A DNA stretch of 64,000 bases from Poecilobothrus nobilitatus (taxonomy: Eukaryota > Arthropoda > Insecta > Diptera > Dolichopodidae): NCBI GenBank assembly GCA_947095535.1, contig OX352772.1, forward strand, positions 319,558,018 through 319,622,017. The letters run 5' to 3'. This document shows positions 11,881 through 21,872 of this stretch, piece after piece; the stretch's first letter is position 1, and every line of letters begins with the position of its first letter. The position numbers and the translations under genes are program-made. The notes beneath the pieces were generated by a model. That model ran no database searches. It saw nothing but the letters and a program-made list of their open reading frames with translations, and was not told the origin of the DNA.

Positions 11881-12675
11881 GATGTTTCTTAATTATATAG
11901 TTTTTTAAGTAATAAATATTTCTGATAACAATAAAAGCCGATCACTGCTTTTTCTTATGAAATGTCGTACAAAATATTTAACAATTCGAAGAGAAAATTG
12001 GGATATGGAAGTGAAATGTTTCAGAATTATACTATAGGTAATCTACTAAACACTTGTAGTACATGTTGCAGAAACTTAAAATTACTAGAAAAATTTTAAT
12101 GAATTATGTACGCTATATAATTTATCTATGTTGCTTAAATATTATGTCCAATATGACTAGGGATTAGTTTTTTTAAGTAATTTTCATAAATTATAATTTG
12201 TTATCAAATTTTATTTATTTAATTCTTTTAGTTCTTTCAGATGAAAGGTCTCGGATTTAAACACCCGTCAGATAAATAAAATTATGTAAACAAAATAAAT
12301 AATTCATCATTGTGGGACATAACCGCATTCTTAGCTTATTATCTGTAGGAATATAACACGGCATCAATTTTAATTTCGATTACCATTCAACTTATATGAA
12401 AAATAATATTACTAATGTCACAAATCGCTTGTAATTAAAAAGATAGACTTTTATAAAAGCAATAAAAAAATTTAAAATTTATGACTTGGTAATTAGAACA
12501 AAACAAAAAGAAACTGAAACCGAAACTTATTTCGGAATTGTTTTCTATAATTTTTCTTTGTTCATTCAATGTATAATAGTAGAGATTTTTAATTAGTATT
12601 AAGTCCATTGTAAAACGTGTTACCACATTGAACACAATCACATTCATTTTTAAATGGCTATTGTAAATACATAAT
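11881..12675. other. Non-coding AT-rich stretch
   Basis: No gene. The 70-codon open frame on the minus strand at 12435-12647 has no motif and atypical composition for a protein. Confidence 0.5.
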
Positions 12676-13274
12676 TAGCCGTGGGAACTGGCCAGTTGAC
12701 AACTTTTTCTTGGCAACTTAACTTTTTATCAGTGGACATTCCGGAAAAAAGACATAAAACTAAACGACATTTGGAAAAATGACATTTGACCAAAAGTGAT
12801 AAGGAAATTACACTTGCCTTTCACTTCGAGATGTGTGCCCACCTTGGACACTTAATAACTTTTACAGGTGGACATTTCGCAACTTTTAACAATCAAATTT
12901 TCAATTCTATAATTTCATTATCTCTTTCATTGGCTGCATAAAACTGGGTCGAAATAATTAATATCGCTAATGTAAAGTTCATTTTAAAAAAAAAAAATTA
13001 AGTTGAAAATAAATTTGAAAATAATAAAAAAAAAATAGTTCTTAATAAAAGTTCTCTTAATATTTAGACAATTGACAACTTTTATTTATGTAAATTCTCA
13101 GCGCTGAAATTTTGCTAAATGTCTTGTTAAGTGTTAGTTTCTCTAAATGTCATTTTAACGTAATGTCCAGTTAACAAATGTCCATTTTACTAAGTGTTTT
13201 TTTTTGCAAAATGTCCACTTATCAAATCTCCCAGTAGCTAAATAAAAGTTGCCAAATATACCATACCCTTAGCC
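12676..13274. repeat. Fold-back-like motif array
   Basis: The left half carries several GACATT motifs (GTGGACATTCCGG, AACGACATTTGG, AATGACATTTGACC, GTGGACATTTCGC). The right half carries the inverse motif at least five times (AAATGTCTTG, AAATGTCATT, TAATGTCCAG, AAATGTCCAT, AAATGTCCAC), spaced roughly 14-32 bp. The outer parts also mirror each other: TTGGCAACTT on the left, AAAAGTTGCCAAA on the right. Inverted arms built from short repeated words recall fold-back elements such as FB or Galileo. No coding capacity is seen. Confidence 0.45.
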
Positions 13275-13889
13275 ATTATACTAAAAAATAATAATGATAT
13301 TAATAAGAATGCCGGGGAAAGAATTCTACTACCTATATATATTGACAATATAATGATGAAGAAATTAAATATTGTGCAAATGAGACGTTCTTAATTTCTG
13401 CAATCAACGCAAAAAAAGAAATTTTTTTTATAAAGCAGCGTGCAGACAAAATATAGAACAGATGAAAAATTTTAGTATGATGAACTGTGATCAATTTTGC
13501 ATTATAACAAATTTTATCATAGTTCTTATTGTCAAAAGTACTTGGTTGGTTGGTAAGTACTTTATATTATGGTATCTTAAGGTTTTTAATTTAAATTTTT
13601 AATAAATTTGAAATTATAATAGCAATGATTGTTAATTAACTTTAAAAATGTTCTCAATTTAATTTGGTTTAATTAAAATCTTTATGCATATAAAAAAAAT
13701 ATACAAAACTATTTTGTAATTTGATGAAAATAAGAAAAATATTTTATCTAATTAAAAGTAATTTATAGATAACTAAAATCTGTATTTAAAAAAAAAATAA
13801 ATAAAAAAGAACATTATTTCGAAAGTTGATACAATTTTTATTTTATAACTTTAATTAAAACATTTTTTGGATATACTTTACTTTAGGTA
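13275..13889. other. Non-coding AT-rich stretch
   Basis: No gene or named repeat seen. Confidence 0.55.
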
Positions 13890-14395
13890 CTTGAAATTTT
13901 ACGTAACGGTCCTCTGGTGGCACTATTTACCAACCCATACTACTATTTAAAAGGATGTGAAGATACCTTTCTAACGGTATAATAATAAATATAGAAAATT
14001 TCACATCATATTATTTTTTTTACAAGTTTGAAATTTTTTTTTTTATCAAAAAAAATTTCCACTTGAAGTTGCAATATCTCAAAAACGGTAACACCTATTA
14101 AGATGAAAAAAGATATATATATGTTAAAGACAGTATTATTCTCTACATTATTGTAGAAAATGGTTTCTGTATACTATCGTAAACGAAATATATAACGATT
14201 TAAATGAATTACTGCAAAATGTTAGAACATTTTTAAAATAATCAATTTAACCTTTAAATGACCTTGTCGGCAAAAATCATGTTCTGTGAAATATAGGTGA
14301 CGTCACTAGGTATCGTTATGTAAAACTATAAAGTAATTGGACAATGTACAAAAAGTAAAGTATACCCCATTTTTTTTTCGTAACTTTTTTTTTCT
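13890..14395. repeat. Unclassified repeat-like segment
   Basis: Less AT-rich phrases stand out (ACGGTCCTCTGGTGGCAC, ATCTCAAAAACGGTAACACC, GGTGACGTCACTAGG). The style is that of insect non-autonomous elements, but no second copy or terminal repeat was found in the window. Confidence 0.2.
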
Positions 14396-15269
14396 ACAGT
14401 AAAAAACTATTTATATTATCTATCGTTTGTTTATAGATATTTTACAATATTATTGAAAATATAACAGAAAAAGACAAACATTTTAAAAAATTTTCTTTTT
14501 TATAATACATATTTTGTACAGCTAATATTTTTTAATTGAAATTTTGTCAAAGTCATACTTTTATTGTTTATAAATTTTTTATTGTAATAAAAAAAACAAA
14601 TAAATAAAGTTAGTCATTCCTATATCTGAAATAACAAAAAAAAAACATAGCATAACAATAATTATTGTATTTTTACAACTTTTTATTACTAAATATATTT
14701 TACTTTTTTAAAAGTCTTTGTTGCCCATTTATAATTCAAGTTACCTTCAGTTTTCAAATATCGTAACATCGAATCAGATTAAAATACAAAAAATCGTTAA
14801 AATCTAAAAAAATCTTTAAAAAACATTTAATTAAATCTTAAAAATTAAAAAAAAGTTCAGAAGCTAAAATTTAAAAAAAAAAATTGTAGAATTCATTTAG
14901 AACAAGAATAAAAAATAACGATAAATTCATCCTGGACTCCTATTTATGTACAATTGTCTCTCTCATTCCAATAATTTTTTTATTTAAAAAAAAAAAAAAA
15001 TTAGTTATTTAAATAATTTATATAGAAATATTTTCAATTAGTTTTGGCTTCAATATAAAAATAAAACAAGGCAATATGAAAAAACAAAGGTTTTTATAGA
15101 TATACATATTCAAAAAGGCAATAAAATGCATTTTTTGGACTGTGATTACTTTAAGACCAAAATTTTTAATTTTTTTTCGTTAGAAAACATTTTAACCCAG
15201 TAAACATCACCTCTCTTTTCGCCCAAACAATAGGTTATAAGATCTTTAGTACTATTTTACTGTTTGGGA
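14396..15269. other. Non-coding AT-rich stretch
   Basis: No gene or named repeat seen. Confidence 0.5.
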
Positions 15270-15840
15270 ATATTGTGAAAAATCAAGATACACTTCTTTC
15301 TAGTAAGGAAGCCCTATATAATTAAGAAAAGCAGTTAACTGATATATCTTACTTATGACAAAAATTATTAAAATTACAGGCATCCACGTTACAGATATGA
15401 CTAAAAATCGTTGTAGAATTTTCAATTCTTGATGCATAATATTTTCAAAACCAATGATCTAAAATAACTTAGGCTAATCTAGAAGGTTTTTATCTACAAT
15501 TTTATGGTACTGAGAAAACACGTTTTAGATACAAAGAAAAGCTAAAATCTTGCAAAATTTATTTTCAGATATTTTATTAAGTAACTGTCGTTTGTCGTTT
15601 GATTTAAACTGAAAAAAAGATATAATAATCAGCAAAATGTGAGAAATAAACATTTAAATATATTAGCTTTTTCGTATTTTGAGATATTTTTGTGCCATGA
15701 AGTTTCATGCTACATCAAAAAAATTTGTTCCGTAACATTAATTTTTTAATGAAACCTATCCATTTACAAAATTTCATTGCTCGATCTAAAATGGTGTAGG
15801 CACTTTTTGAAAAGAGACAGACAAACGAGTGGATGAACAA
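15270..15840 (-). repeat. Decayed family-2 Helentron-like copy
   Basis: Plus-strand phrases match the family-2 order: GAAGCCCTATATAATTAAGAAAAGCAGTTAAC, a tract with CAGGCATCCACGTTACAG, TGTTCCGTAACATTAATTTTTTAATGAAACC, then AGACAGACAAACGAGTGGATG. Termini are not recoverable. The last phrase corresponds to the microsatellite near the 5' end, placing the element on the minus strand. Confidence 0.4.
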
Positions 15841-16047
15841 AATAAAATTAGGAATCAAATTTTTTTTTAAATAATTTTTTTTTTTTTTAAGTTAAAAACC
15901 AAACTAAATAACATTAGATAAATAATTGAAGTCAATACATAAACGAAAAAATATAATAATATACATACCTATATACATACATTTTAAAATGAGCATTGGA
16001 AATTTAAAAATGTTTTGCCACAAAATTAAAATTTTATTTAAGTTGAT

Positions 16048-16193
16048 TTACACAGTCCTTCCTTTTCAGGCGTGGCTCTAAATATCGTAAGGGGGAATTA
16101 TTCTTACAACATCTATGGGATTCGAACCCACACTCCCTCGGTGTTTCAAACGTATGTAATACGCTGTTACCCATTAGGCCACCGCGGCCTCCT
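16048..16193 (-). mobile_element. SINE-B copy 2
   Basis: On the minus strand the head GGCCGCGGTGGCCTAATGGG is a good A box (TGGCCTAATGGGTA). About 45 bp on, TGTGGGTTCGAATCCCATAG gives a near-perfect B box. The body contains AATAATTCCCCCTTACGATA and AGCCACGCCTGAAAAGGAAGG. These are the internal RNA polymerase III promoter boxes of a tRNA-derived SINE. It is not a tRNA gene: no acceptor stem closes around the boxes. Confidence 0.65.
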
Positions 16194-17364
16194 TAATTAA
16201 GTTCTAAACTTTAATTTAAAATTAATAAATTTCGTCTTTTTTCTTAATTTTAATTATTTGTTTATTAATAGACTAATTAAGTTATAAAGTGATTCTTATT
16301 AACCGTTTTATGATTGGAATATTATGAACTTATTTTTTGATATTATATATGGTAGATATTCTGCTTTTATTTTTCTTTTTATGAATAAATAAAGTAGAGG
16401 CGCATTTTATGTTTTTTCTGTTGTAGTATTAAAGCCGACACTTCGTTATAAGCTTAAAAAAAAACGCTTTATTGTTAAAAATTTTCCCACTTTAAAGAAA
16501 ATTACAGTTAAAGTAAAACGTTATTTTTTTTTCGATATAATATGTATGCTTTCATAAATTCAAACCAATTATGTTATAAATAATAAAAATTCAAAATTTA
16601 AAATATTTAAAAGGAAAAAAAAAAATATAAAAAAAAAAAGAAAAATAATTTTTATTAGTTCTTTATAAATTTTTTATTTAATTTAAAAAAAATATGTACA
16701 TATATTAGTACATATATAATAATATATAAATTAAATATTTTTTTTATAGTTTCATTAATAGAATTTTTTTACTTTTCTATCGAATATTAAAAAATCAAAT
16801 CATCAATCAACGCATGACATGACACTAAAATATTACATAAAAAATTATTATGGGAAAATAAAAAAAAAATGTCATATTGTTGCAAAGTTTAAATTTATAT
16901 TTAAATTTTAAATTTATAGATACCTACATATGAAAAAAAAAAAAAAAAATCAAAATCAAAAACAAAAAACAATAGATTTTTTCCTAAAAAATACGAACTT
17001 AACTTTTTTATTATGAATTTTGGCATTAAATTGATATTGTTTTTTTATTCAGGTGAGAGATCACAACACAATTAGATATGGGAAATATGGAAAATTTATG
17101 GGAAATTTTATTTTTAAACTATAATAAATATTAGGTACCAATATTTCGTAGTCAAATTAATTCTAATGATTTGGGGTTAAAAGGAAGACAAAGGAAAATA
17201 TTAAATGAATAGTGGAGACAATCATTAAATCACTTAGATTTTATTTTATTTACTAATGGTAATAATTATAATGGATGGATAATATTATTGAATTATATTT
17301 TGTAATGTTTAACCATAAGGTGAATTAGAGTTTTCTAATTTTTTTTTAATGCCACATAAATGTG
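16194..17364. other. Non-coding AT-rich stretch
   Basis: No gene seen; A/T homopolymers throughout. Confidence 0.55.
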
Positions 17365-17509
17365 GACAGGAAATTACACAGCCTTTCCTGTTCAGGCGTG
17401 GCTGTAAATGTCGTAACTCTTACAACATGTATGAGATTCGAATCCACACTCCCTCGGTGTTTACAGCGAATTTTATACACTCTTACTCAATAGGCCACTA
17501 AGACCCCAG
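17365..17509 (-). mobile_element. SINE-B copy 3
   Basis: Same order as copy 2 on the minus strand: GGTCTTAGTGGCCTATTGAG (A-box region, diverged), GTGTGGATTCGAATCTCATA (B box), then the AGCCACGCCTGAACAGGAAAGG body. Relative to copy 2 the GGGGGAATTATT segment is missing between TCGTAA and CTCTTACAACA, a small deletion. Confidence 0.6.
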
Positions 17510-17762
17510 TTTTGTAATTTTAAACTAATGTAAACTTTTTTAACAAATTTTATTTTCCTTATTAAAAATGATTTCGACCTATGCAGGATTTAAACTAACC
17601 CCTGTGAACCAGCCTTTTTTTTTCTATATGCTGTTTAATATCCACAATTCCAATGATAGTAATTCTGAGTAATATTAAACATCTTTTCAACTGTGGCTTG
17701 GATGCATTTCACCGAGTTATTGATAGAGTATAATATTGTGTCATCTGCAGAAGCTAATGCCT

Positions 17763-17838
17763 TACCTTATTTTATTTATTTAAATTAATATTACAAAACC
17801 ATCGGCTACTAACACCATTCTAGGTTGAATACTGTAAT
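17763..17838 (-). repeat. SINE-A tail fragment
   Basis: TTAATATTACAAAACCATCG, GCTACTAACACCATTCTAGG and TTGAATACTG match the tail of SINE-A at 26690-26745. Head and body are absent, so this is a 3'-end piece of a minus-strand copy. Confidence 0.55.
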
Positions 17839-18089
17839 TTTTTTTTTAATAAACCTTTTATTTATACCTTTTAATTATACTCTTAAATTTAGCTTAGCTT
17901 AGATAAAAGTTTAGAAAAACAACAATTTTTCTTTATTATACTAACATTTAAATTAATGTGTAATTTTTATGTTGGTTTTTTTTTTTTTAAATATTGATTA
18001 ATTTTTTTTAGAAGTACATATTTGTATTATGTACTTATATAATATTATAATTTTTTTTTTTAATGCAAAAAATGTTAGTTTTATTGCAA

Positions 18090-18187
18090 TAAAAGTTAGT
18101 TAGTAAATTAAAACTTGCTACCTGTTCAGGATTTGAACCCGCACTCCCTCGGTTAATAAGCCACGTGCCACCGAAGCCCCCAAGGAG
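18090..18187 (-). mobile_element. SINE-A copy, head part
   Basis: On the minus strand GGGGCTTCGGTGGCACGTGG carries a diverged A box. CCGAGGGAGTGCGGGTTCAAATCCTG contains the B box. The body GCAAGTTTTAATTTAC begins but the tail is missing. About 430 bp further on lies a fuller copy on the same strand. Confidence 0.55.
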
Positions 18188-18623
18188 GAATTTATAAAGG
18201 CTAATTTTCATGGAAAAAATTTCATCCGATATCGGATATTTAGAAAGAGTAAAATATACTTAATACTACCAATAGGAAAGAGGGAGAAAAATAATGAATT
18301 CAAATGTCATGTATCCATAAGAATGTTAGTAGTGTGCCTATTTTTTTTTGTGTACATACACATTTTTTACGTATATGTTAAAAATATCGGAGATAATTAT
18401 AGAAAATTTAGCTTCATCGAGCTAAATTTCATCCGATATTTTCTGAACGCTTGTACAATTTTATTGTTTTTTCTCTGTCACACAAGTAGTGTTTTTGTAT
18501 CTTCTGCCTATGCTCTAACAAATATCGCCGATATTTTTCTTCATGATTTTTTTTTTTTTATTAACATTTTATTTATACCTTTTAATTACATTCTTAATTT
18601 AGTTTATCTTAGAAAAAAATGAA

Positions 18624-18900
18624 ATTTTATTTATTTATTTATATTAATATTACATACATAGATGTAATGCAATATTATTGAACTATCGGCTAATAAGGCC
18701 ATTATAGGTTTTTATACTATTATTAAATTATATACTAATATTATTTATTTTGTTTATATTATATAGGTACTATATATTTACATTATATTAGGTCGTAAGA
18801 GGGGTATGTAAAGTAAAAAACTTACGACCTGTGCAGGGATCGAACCCACACTCCTTCGGTTAATATGCCACACGCCTACCAACTGGGCTACCGAAGCCCC
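18624..18900 (-). mobile_element. SINE-A copy, best preserved
   Basis: The minus-strand start GGGGCTTCGGTAGCCCAGTT contains TAGCCCAGTTGG, a match to the RNA polymerase III A-box consensus. GTGGGTTCGATCCCTGCAC contains GGTTCGATCCC, a perfect B box. The body and tail (CCTATAATGGCCTTATTAGCC, GATAGTTCAATAATATT) match the other copies. The element ends in an AATAAATAAATAAA run. Length is about 277 bp, typical for a tRNA-derived SINE. It needs a partner LINE for retrotransposition, and none is visible here. Confidence 0.65.
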
Positions 18901-19503
18901 AAAAAAAAATGAAAATTAGCCTTAAAACGTACTATTATTTCTTTATATATTGCATACTTTTAGGATGATGTGTTTTTTTTAACTGGCACCTTGTTAAAAA
19001 AAATATTGGAAAACTACTTTCCAATTTTATTTTATATAAACTTATAAAAATTTTAAAGATAAATAAAATTAAATAAAAAACAAATGAATTATTTCAATTA
19101 TATTTAAAGAAAATTAAAACGAATGACAATTTATTTAGAGTGCATAAAAGTTTAAAACTAATAAGGTATGTATATATAAATTTTAAAACATTTTTTTAGT
19201 AATATTTTCTTTAAAATCATCAAAAAAAAAAAAAAAAAAACAAAAACATAAAAAAATAAAATTAAAAAACAAAAAATGATATATATTCAAATTGAAATTT
19301 AATTTAAATTTTTAAGTCAAAATAATAAAAATATAAATAGAAAATTTTTCCGAAATCATTTATTTTTGAAAAAAAAAAATAAAATAATAATAGAATTCAT
19401 CTTGTATATCCCGTGTATCAAAAACAATAAAAAAGATACAAAGGAAAACGATCGTTATATATTATTTTATATTATTCCAAAAACAAAAAAAAAAAAAAAA
19501 AAA
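18901..19503. other. Region upstream of the MBOAT gene
   Basis: AT-rich with several A runs, including one of about 18 bases directly before the chosen start codon. I see no TATA box that stands out from the background and cannot place a transcription start. Confidence 0.4.
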
Positions 19504-21051
19504 ATGGAAAATAATCAGCATATTTTACCAGATGCATTTTATTTAAATTGTGCTATAAAATGTTGTCAATTATCATTTTTTTCAAATATTTTAAATATTC
19601 CAATACCAATATTAAAAGTATTTATTAGTATATTATTTGGATATATTTTAGCTGGAATTTATTCAACAATAATAAAAAATTTACCAGCCGAATTAAAACA
19701 TTTATATTTAATAATAACTGGATTATCAATAAATTATTTTGTTAATGGTAGTAATGCAATTCATAGTTTTATTACAATATTAATATCATATATATTATGT
19801 GCATTATTATATAAAAATGAATATTATACAATAATTAATTTTACATTTAATATGATATATTTAACAATTGGATATTATTATACACAAACAGATGAATATG
19901 ATGTTACATGGACATTACCACAATGTATATTAACATTACGTTTAATTGGATTTGGTTTTAATATAAGTGATGGTCAAAAATCAATTGAAATTTTATCAAA
20001 AGATAAAAAAGAAACATGTATTAAAGAAATACCAAAATTTTTAGAATTAGCTGGTTTTTGTTATTTTCCATCAAGTTTTTTAGTTGGACCATTTTATGTA
20101 TTTAATCGTTATAAAAATTTTATTAATAATGAATTTAATACATATAATGGTAAATTTAAAGCTGGATTAAGACGTTTTCTTTATGGTATATTTTATTTAT
20201 TATTAAGAATTATTGGTAATCATTTAATACCAGATAATTATTTATTAAGTAATGAATTTGAAAAATTATATTTAATACAAAAAATTTTAATAACATCATT
20301 ATGGTTTCGTATAACATTATATAAATATATATCAATATGGTTAATAAATGAAGGTGCATTAATATTTTTTGGTATAACATATCAAAAATTAAAATCTGAT
20401 ATAACAGATAATAGTAATAGAAATATAAATGAAAATGAAAATGAAAATCAAAATGAAAATGAAAAATATAATGATAATGAATTAAATATATGGAATGGTT
20501 GTGAAAATGTTAATATAAAATTATTTGAAACAGCACAAAATTTTGAAAATTATATTAAATCATTTAATATTAAAACAAATGAATTTTGTTCAATGTATAT
20601 ATATAAACGTTTAAAATTTTTAGGTAATCAAAATTTATCAATATTATTTACATTATTTTTTTTATCATTATGGCATGGTTTACATTCTGGTTATTTTATA
20701 ACATTTGGAAGTGAATTTATTGTTATGAAATATGAAAAACAAATATATAAATTTTCAAAAATTTATATTGAACCAAAATTATTACCATTTATGGATAACA
20801 AATTAATAAAAATTATAATATTTATATTAATACAAATTTATTTAAGTGCATCAATGGGTTTCTTTTTAGGACCATTTGTATTTTTAACATGGAAACGTTA
20901 TTTAATATATTTTCGTATACTTAATTATTATATATATATAATGATAATTGGTTGGTTTTTATTTTATGGTAATTTATATTTATATTTAGAAAATATAACA
21001 GAAATTTTTGAAGAAAAAGTTATAAAAGGTCGTATTGTTAAATATGATTAA
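19504..21051 (+). CDS. nes: MBOAT lysophospholipid acyltransferase, LPCAT3/nessy-like
   Basis: This 515-residue multi-pass protein is predicted to acylate lysophospholipids in the endoplasmic reticulum membrane, remodelling phospholipid acyl chains. The MBOAT signature His is His391 in SLWHGLHSGYFITF. The conserved upstream block is WNGC (330-333), then ETAQNFENYI and SFNIKTNEF, with Asn359 as the likely second catalytic residue. The WHGLHSGY form favours the LPCAT3/Drosophila nessy branch over MBOAT1/2 or MBOAT7. Hydrophobic segments lie near 34-57, 66-80, 87-103, 107-125, 140-152, 225-240, 260-292, 378-402, 435-460 and 473-495. An Asn/Glu-rich insert from a GAAAAT repeat lies at 309-320. 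I chose the ATG at 19504. The frame is open back to 19366, but that extension is mostly Lys from A runs, and the conserved start LPDAFYLN follows the later Met. Length is close to the family's 480-500. The gene has no intron, and nearly all codons end in A or T, like the surroundings. Confidence 0.82.
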   Translation: MENNQHILPDAFYLNCAIKCCQLSFFSNILNIPIPILKVFISILFGYILAGIYSTIIKNLPAELKHLYLIITGLSINYFVNGSNAIHSFITILISYILCALLYKNEYYTIINFTFNMIYLTIGYYYTQTDEYDVTWTLPQCILTLRLIGFGFNISDGQKSIEILSKDKKETCIKEIPKFLELAGFCYFPSSFLVGPFYVFNRYKNFINNEFNTYNGKFKAGLRRFLYGIFYLLLRIIGNHLIPDNYLLSNEFEKLYLIQKILITSLWFRITLYKYISIWLINEGALIFFGITYQKLKSDITDNSNRNINENENENQNENEKYNDNELNIWNGCENVNIKLFETAQNFENYIKSFNIKTNEFCSMYIYKRLKFLGNQNLSILFTLFFLSLWHGLHSGYFITFGSEFIVMKYEKQIYKFSKIYIEPKLLPFMDNKLIKIIIFILIQIYLSASMGFFLGPFVFLTWKRYLIYFRILNYYIYIMIIGWFLFYGNLYLYLENITEIFEEKVIKGRIVKYD

Positions 21052-21139
21052 AAAAAAAAAAAAATAAAATAAAAACCATTATAACTATTTTTGTTAATGT
21101 AAAACTAAAACAAAAAAAAAAAAAAACCTGTATGTATTA

Positions 21140-21145
21140 AATAAA
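21140..21145 (+). terminator. Candidate polyadenylation signal of the MBOAT gene
   Basis: AATAAA about 90 bp after the stop codon, followed by TGTATATGTAATTTT. Another AATAAA lies nearer, at 21063-21068. In so AT-rich a sequence either may occur by chance. Confidence 0.35.
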
Positions 21146-21261
21146 TGTATATGTAATTTTAATTTTTAAACTTTTATTTTAAAGTTTTTTTTAATGAAAA
21201 TTTATATAATTTTTAAAAATTATATTTTATTTGTATTTTATAACATTTTAAAATAATACAT

Positions 21262-21610
21262 TCAATTGTTAGTAATTGTCGGAAATTTGTTTGTTATGCC
21301 GATACGATACGCACGTTACATTTATGGAACACATTTCCATAAGGCAAAGCCTGCAAATGTGTTACCAAAAGTTTGTAATTCATTTGTGTACGATATAACG
21401 AAATTTAAGAAGAACATTAACATCCCAATTTCACAAATAATTCTTTCCTCATCCTTTTCCCTAAAACTTATGTCATTGGATATTATATCACTTATATATC
21501 AATGGACCTATCCTAAAGTAGTTTTGGTTGGTTAAAGTCCAACACTACCCAAAGGAACCTCGTGCAGTTCTTTTAAGTGACTTTTAATGTTTTCCACCGT
21601 TTCTCCTAAG
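21262..21610 (+). pseudogene. Penelope-like element RT fragment, copy 2
   Basis: An open frame at 21266-21535 reads YIYGTHFHKAKPANVLPK, then NSFVYDITKF, then SLKLMSLDIISL. This follows the order of the Penelope-type reverse transcriptase core: a YGxxKxHK-like block, an RPIVSxxxSPxYxLxKF-like block, then the VSxDVxSLF block of motif A, whose Asp is catalytic. The distance between the blocks is shorter than usual, which suggests a deletion. After SLDIISL the similarity seems to continue in another frame (MDLS, GWLKSNTT), with stops. No GIY-YIG endonuclease part was found. It is a broken fragment. A second, worse copy lies at 3880-4300. Identification is by eye from family motifs and needs a search. 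Confidence 0.45.
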
Positions 21611-21872
21611 AAAATGAAAAAAAAACAGATACTTTTTTTTTGTACAATATTTTTATATATGTACTTTCGGTAATTTTAAAAAAAAAATTACTTTTTCGCG
21701 GAAATTTATTTTTATACCTATACAAAAATGATAATCTTCTACCTTTAATAAAAAAAAATACCTTTAATAACTTAATATAGCTAATATAAAAAAAAAATGT
21801 TTAGTCTTAATAGAGGAATATAAATAAAATAAAAGTCATAATCTAATGGTAGGAGCTGTACATAGCTAAAAG

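Noticed and set aside
16048..18900. tRNA genes suggested by GGTTCGAATCC-type motifs.
   Set aside because: The boxes lie in dispersed repeats without a closing acceptor stem or proper anticodon arm; they are SINE heads.
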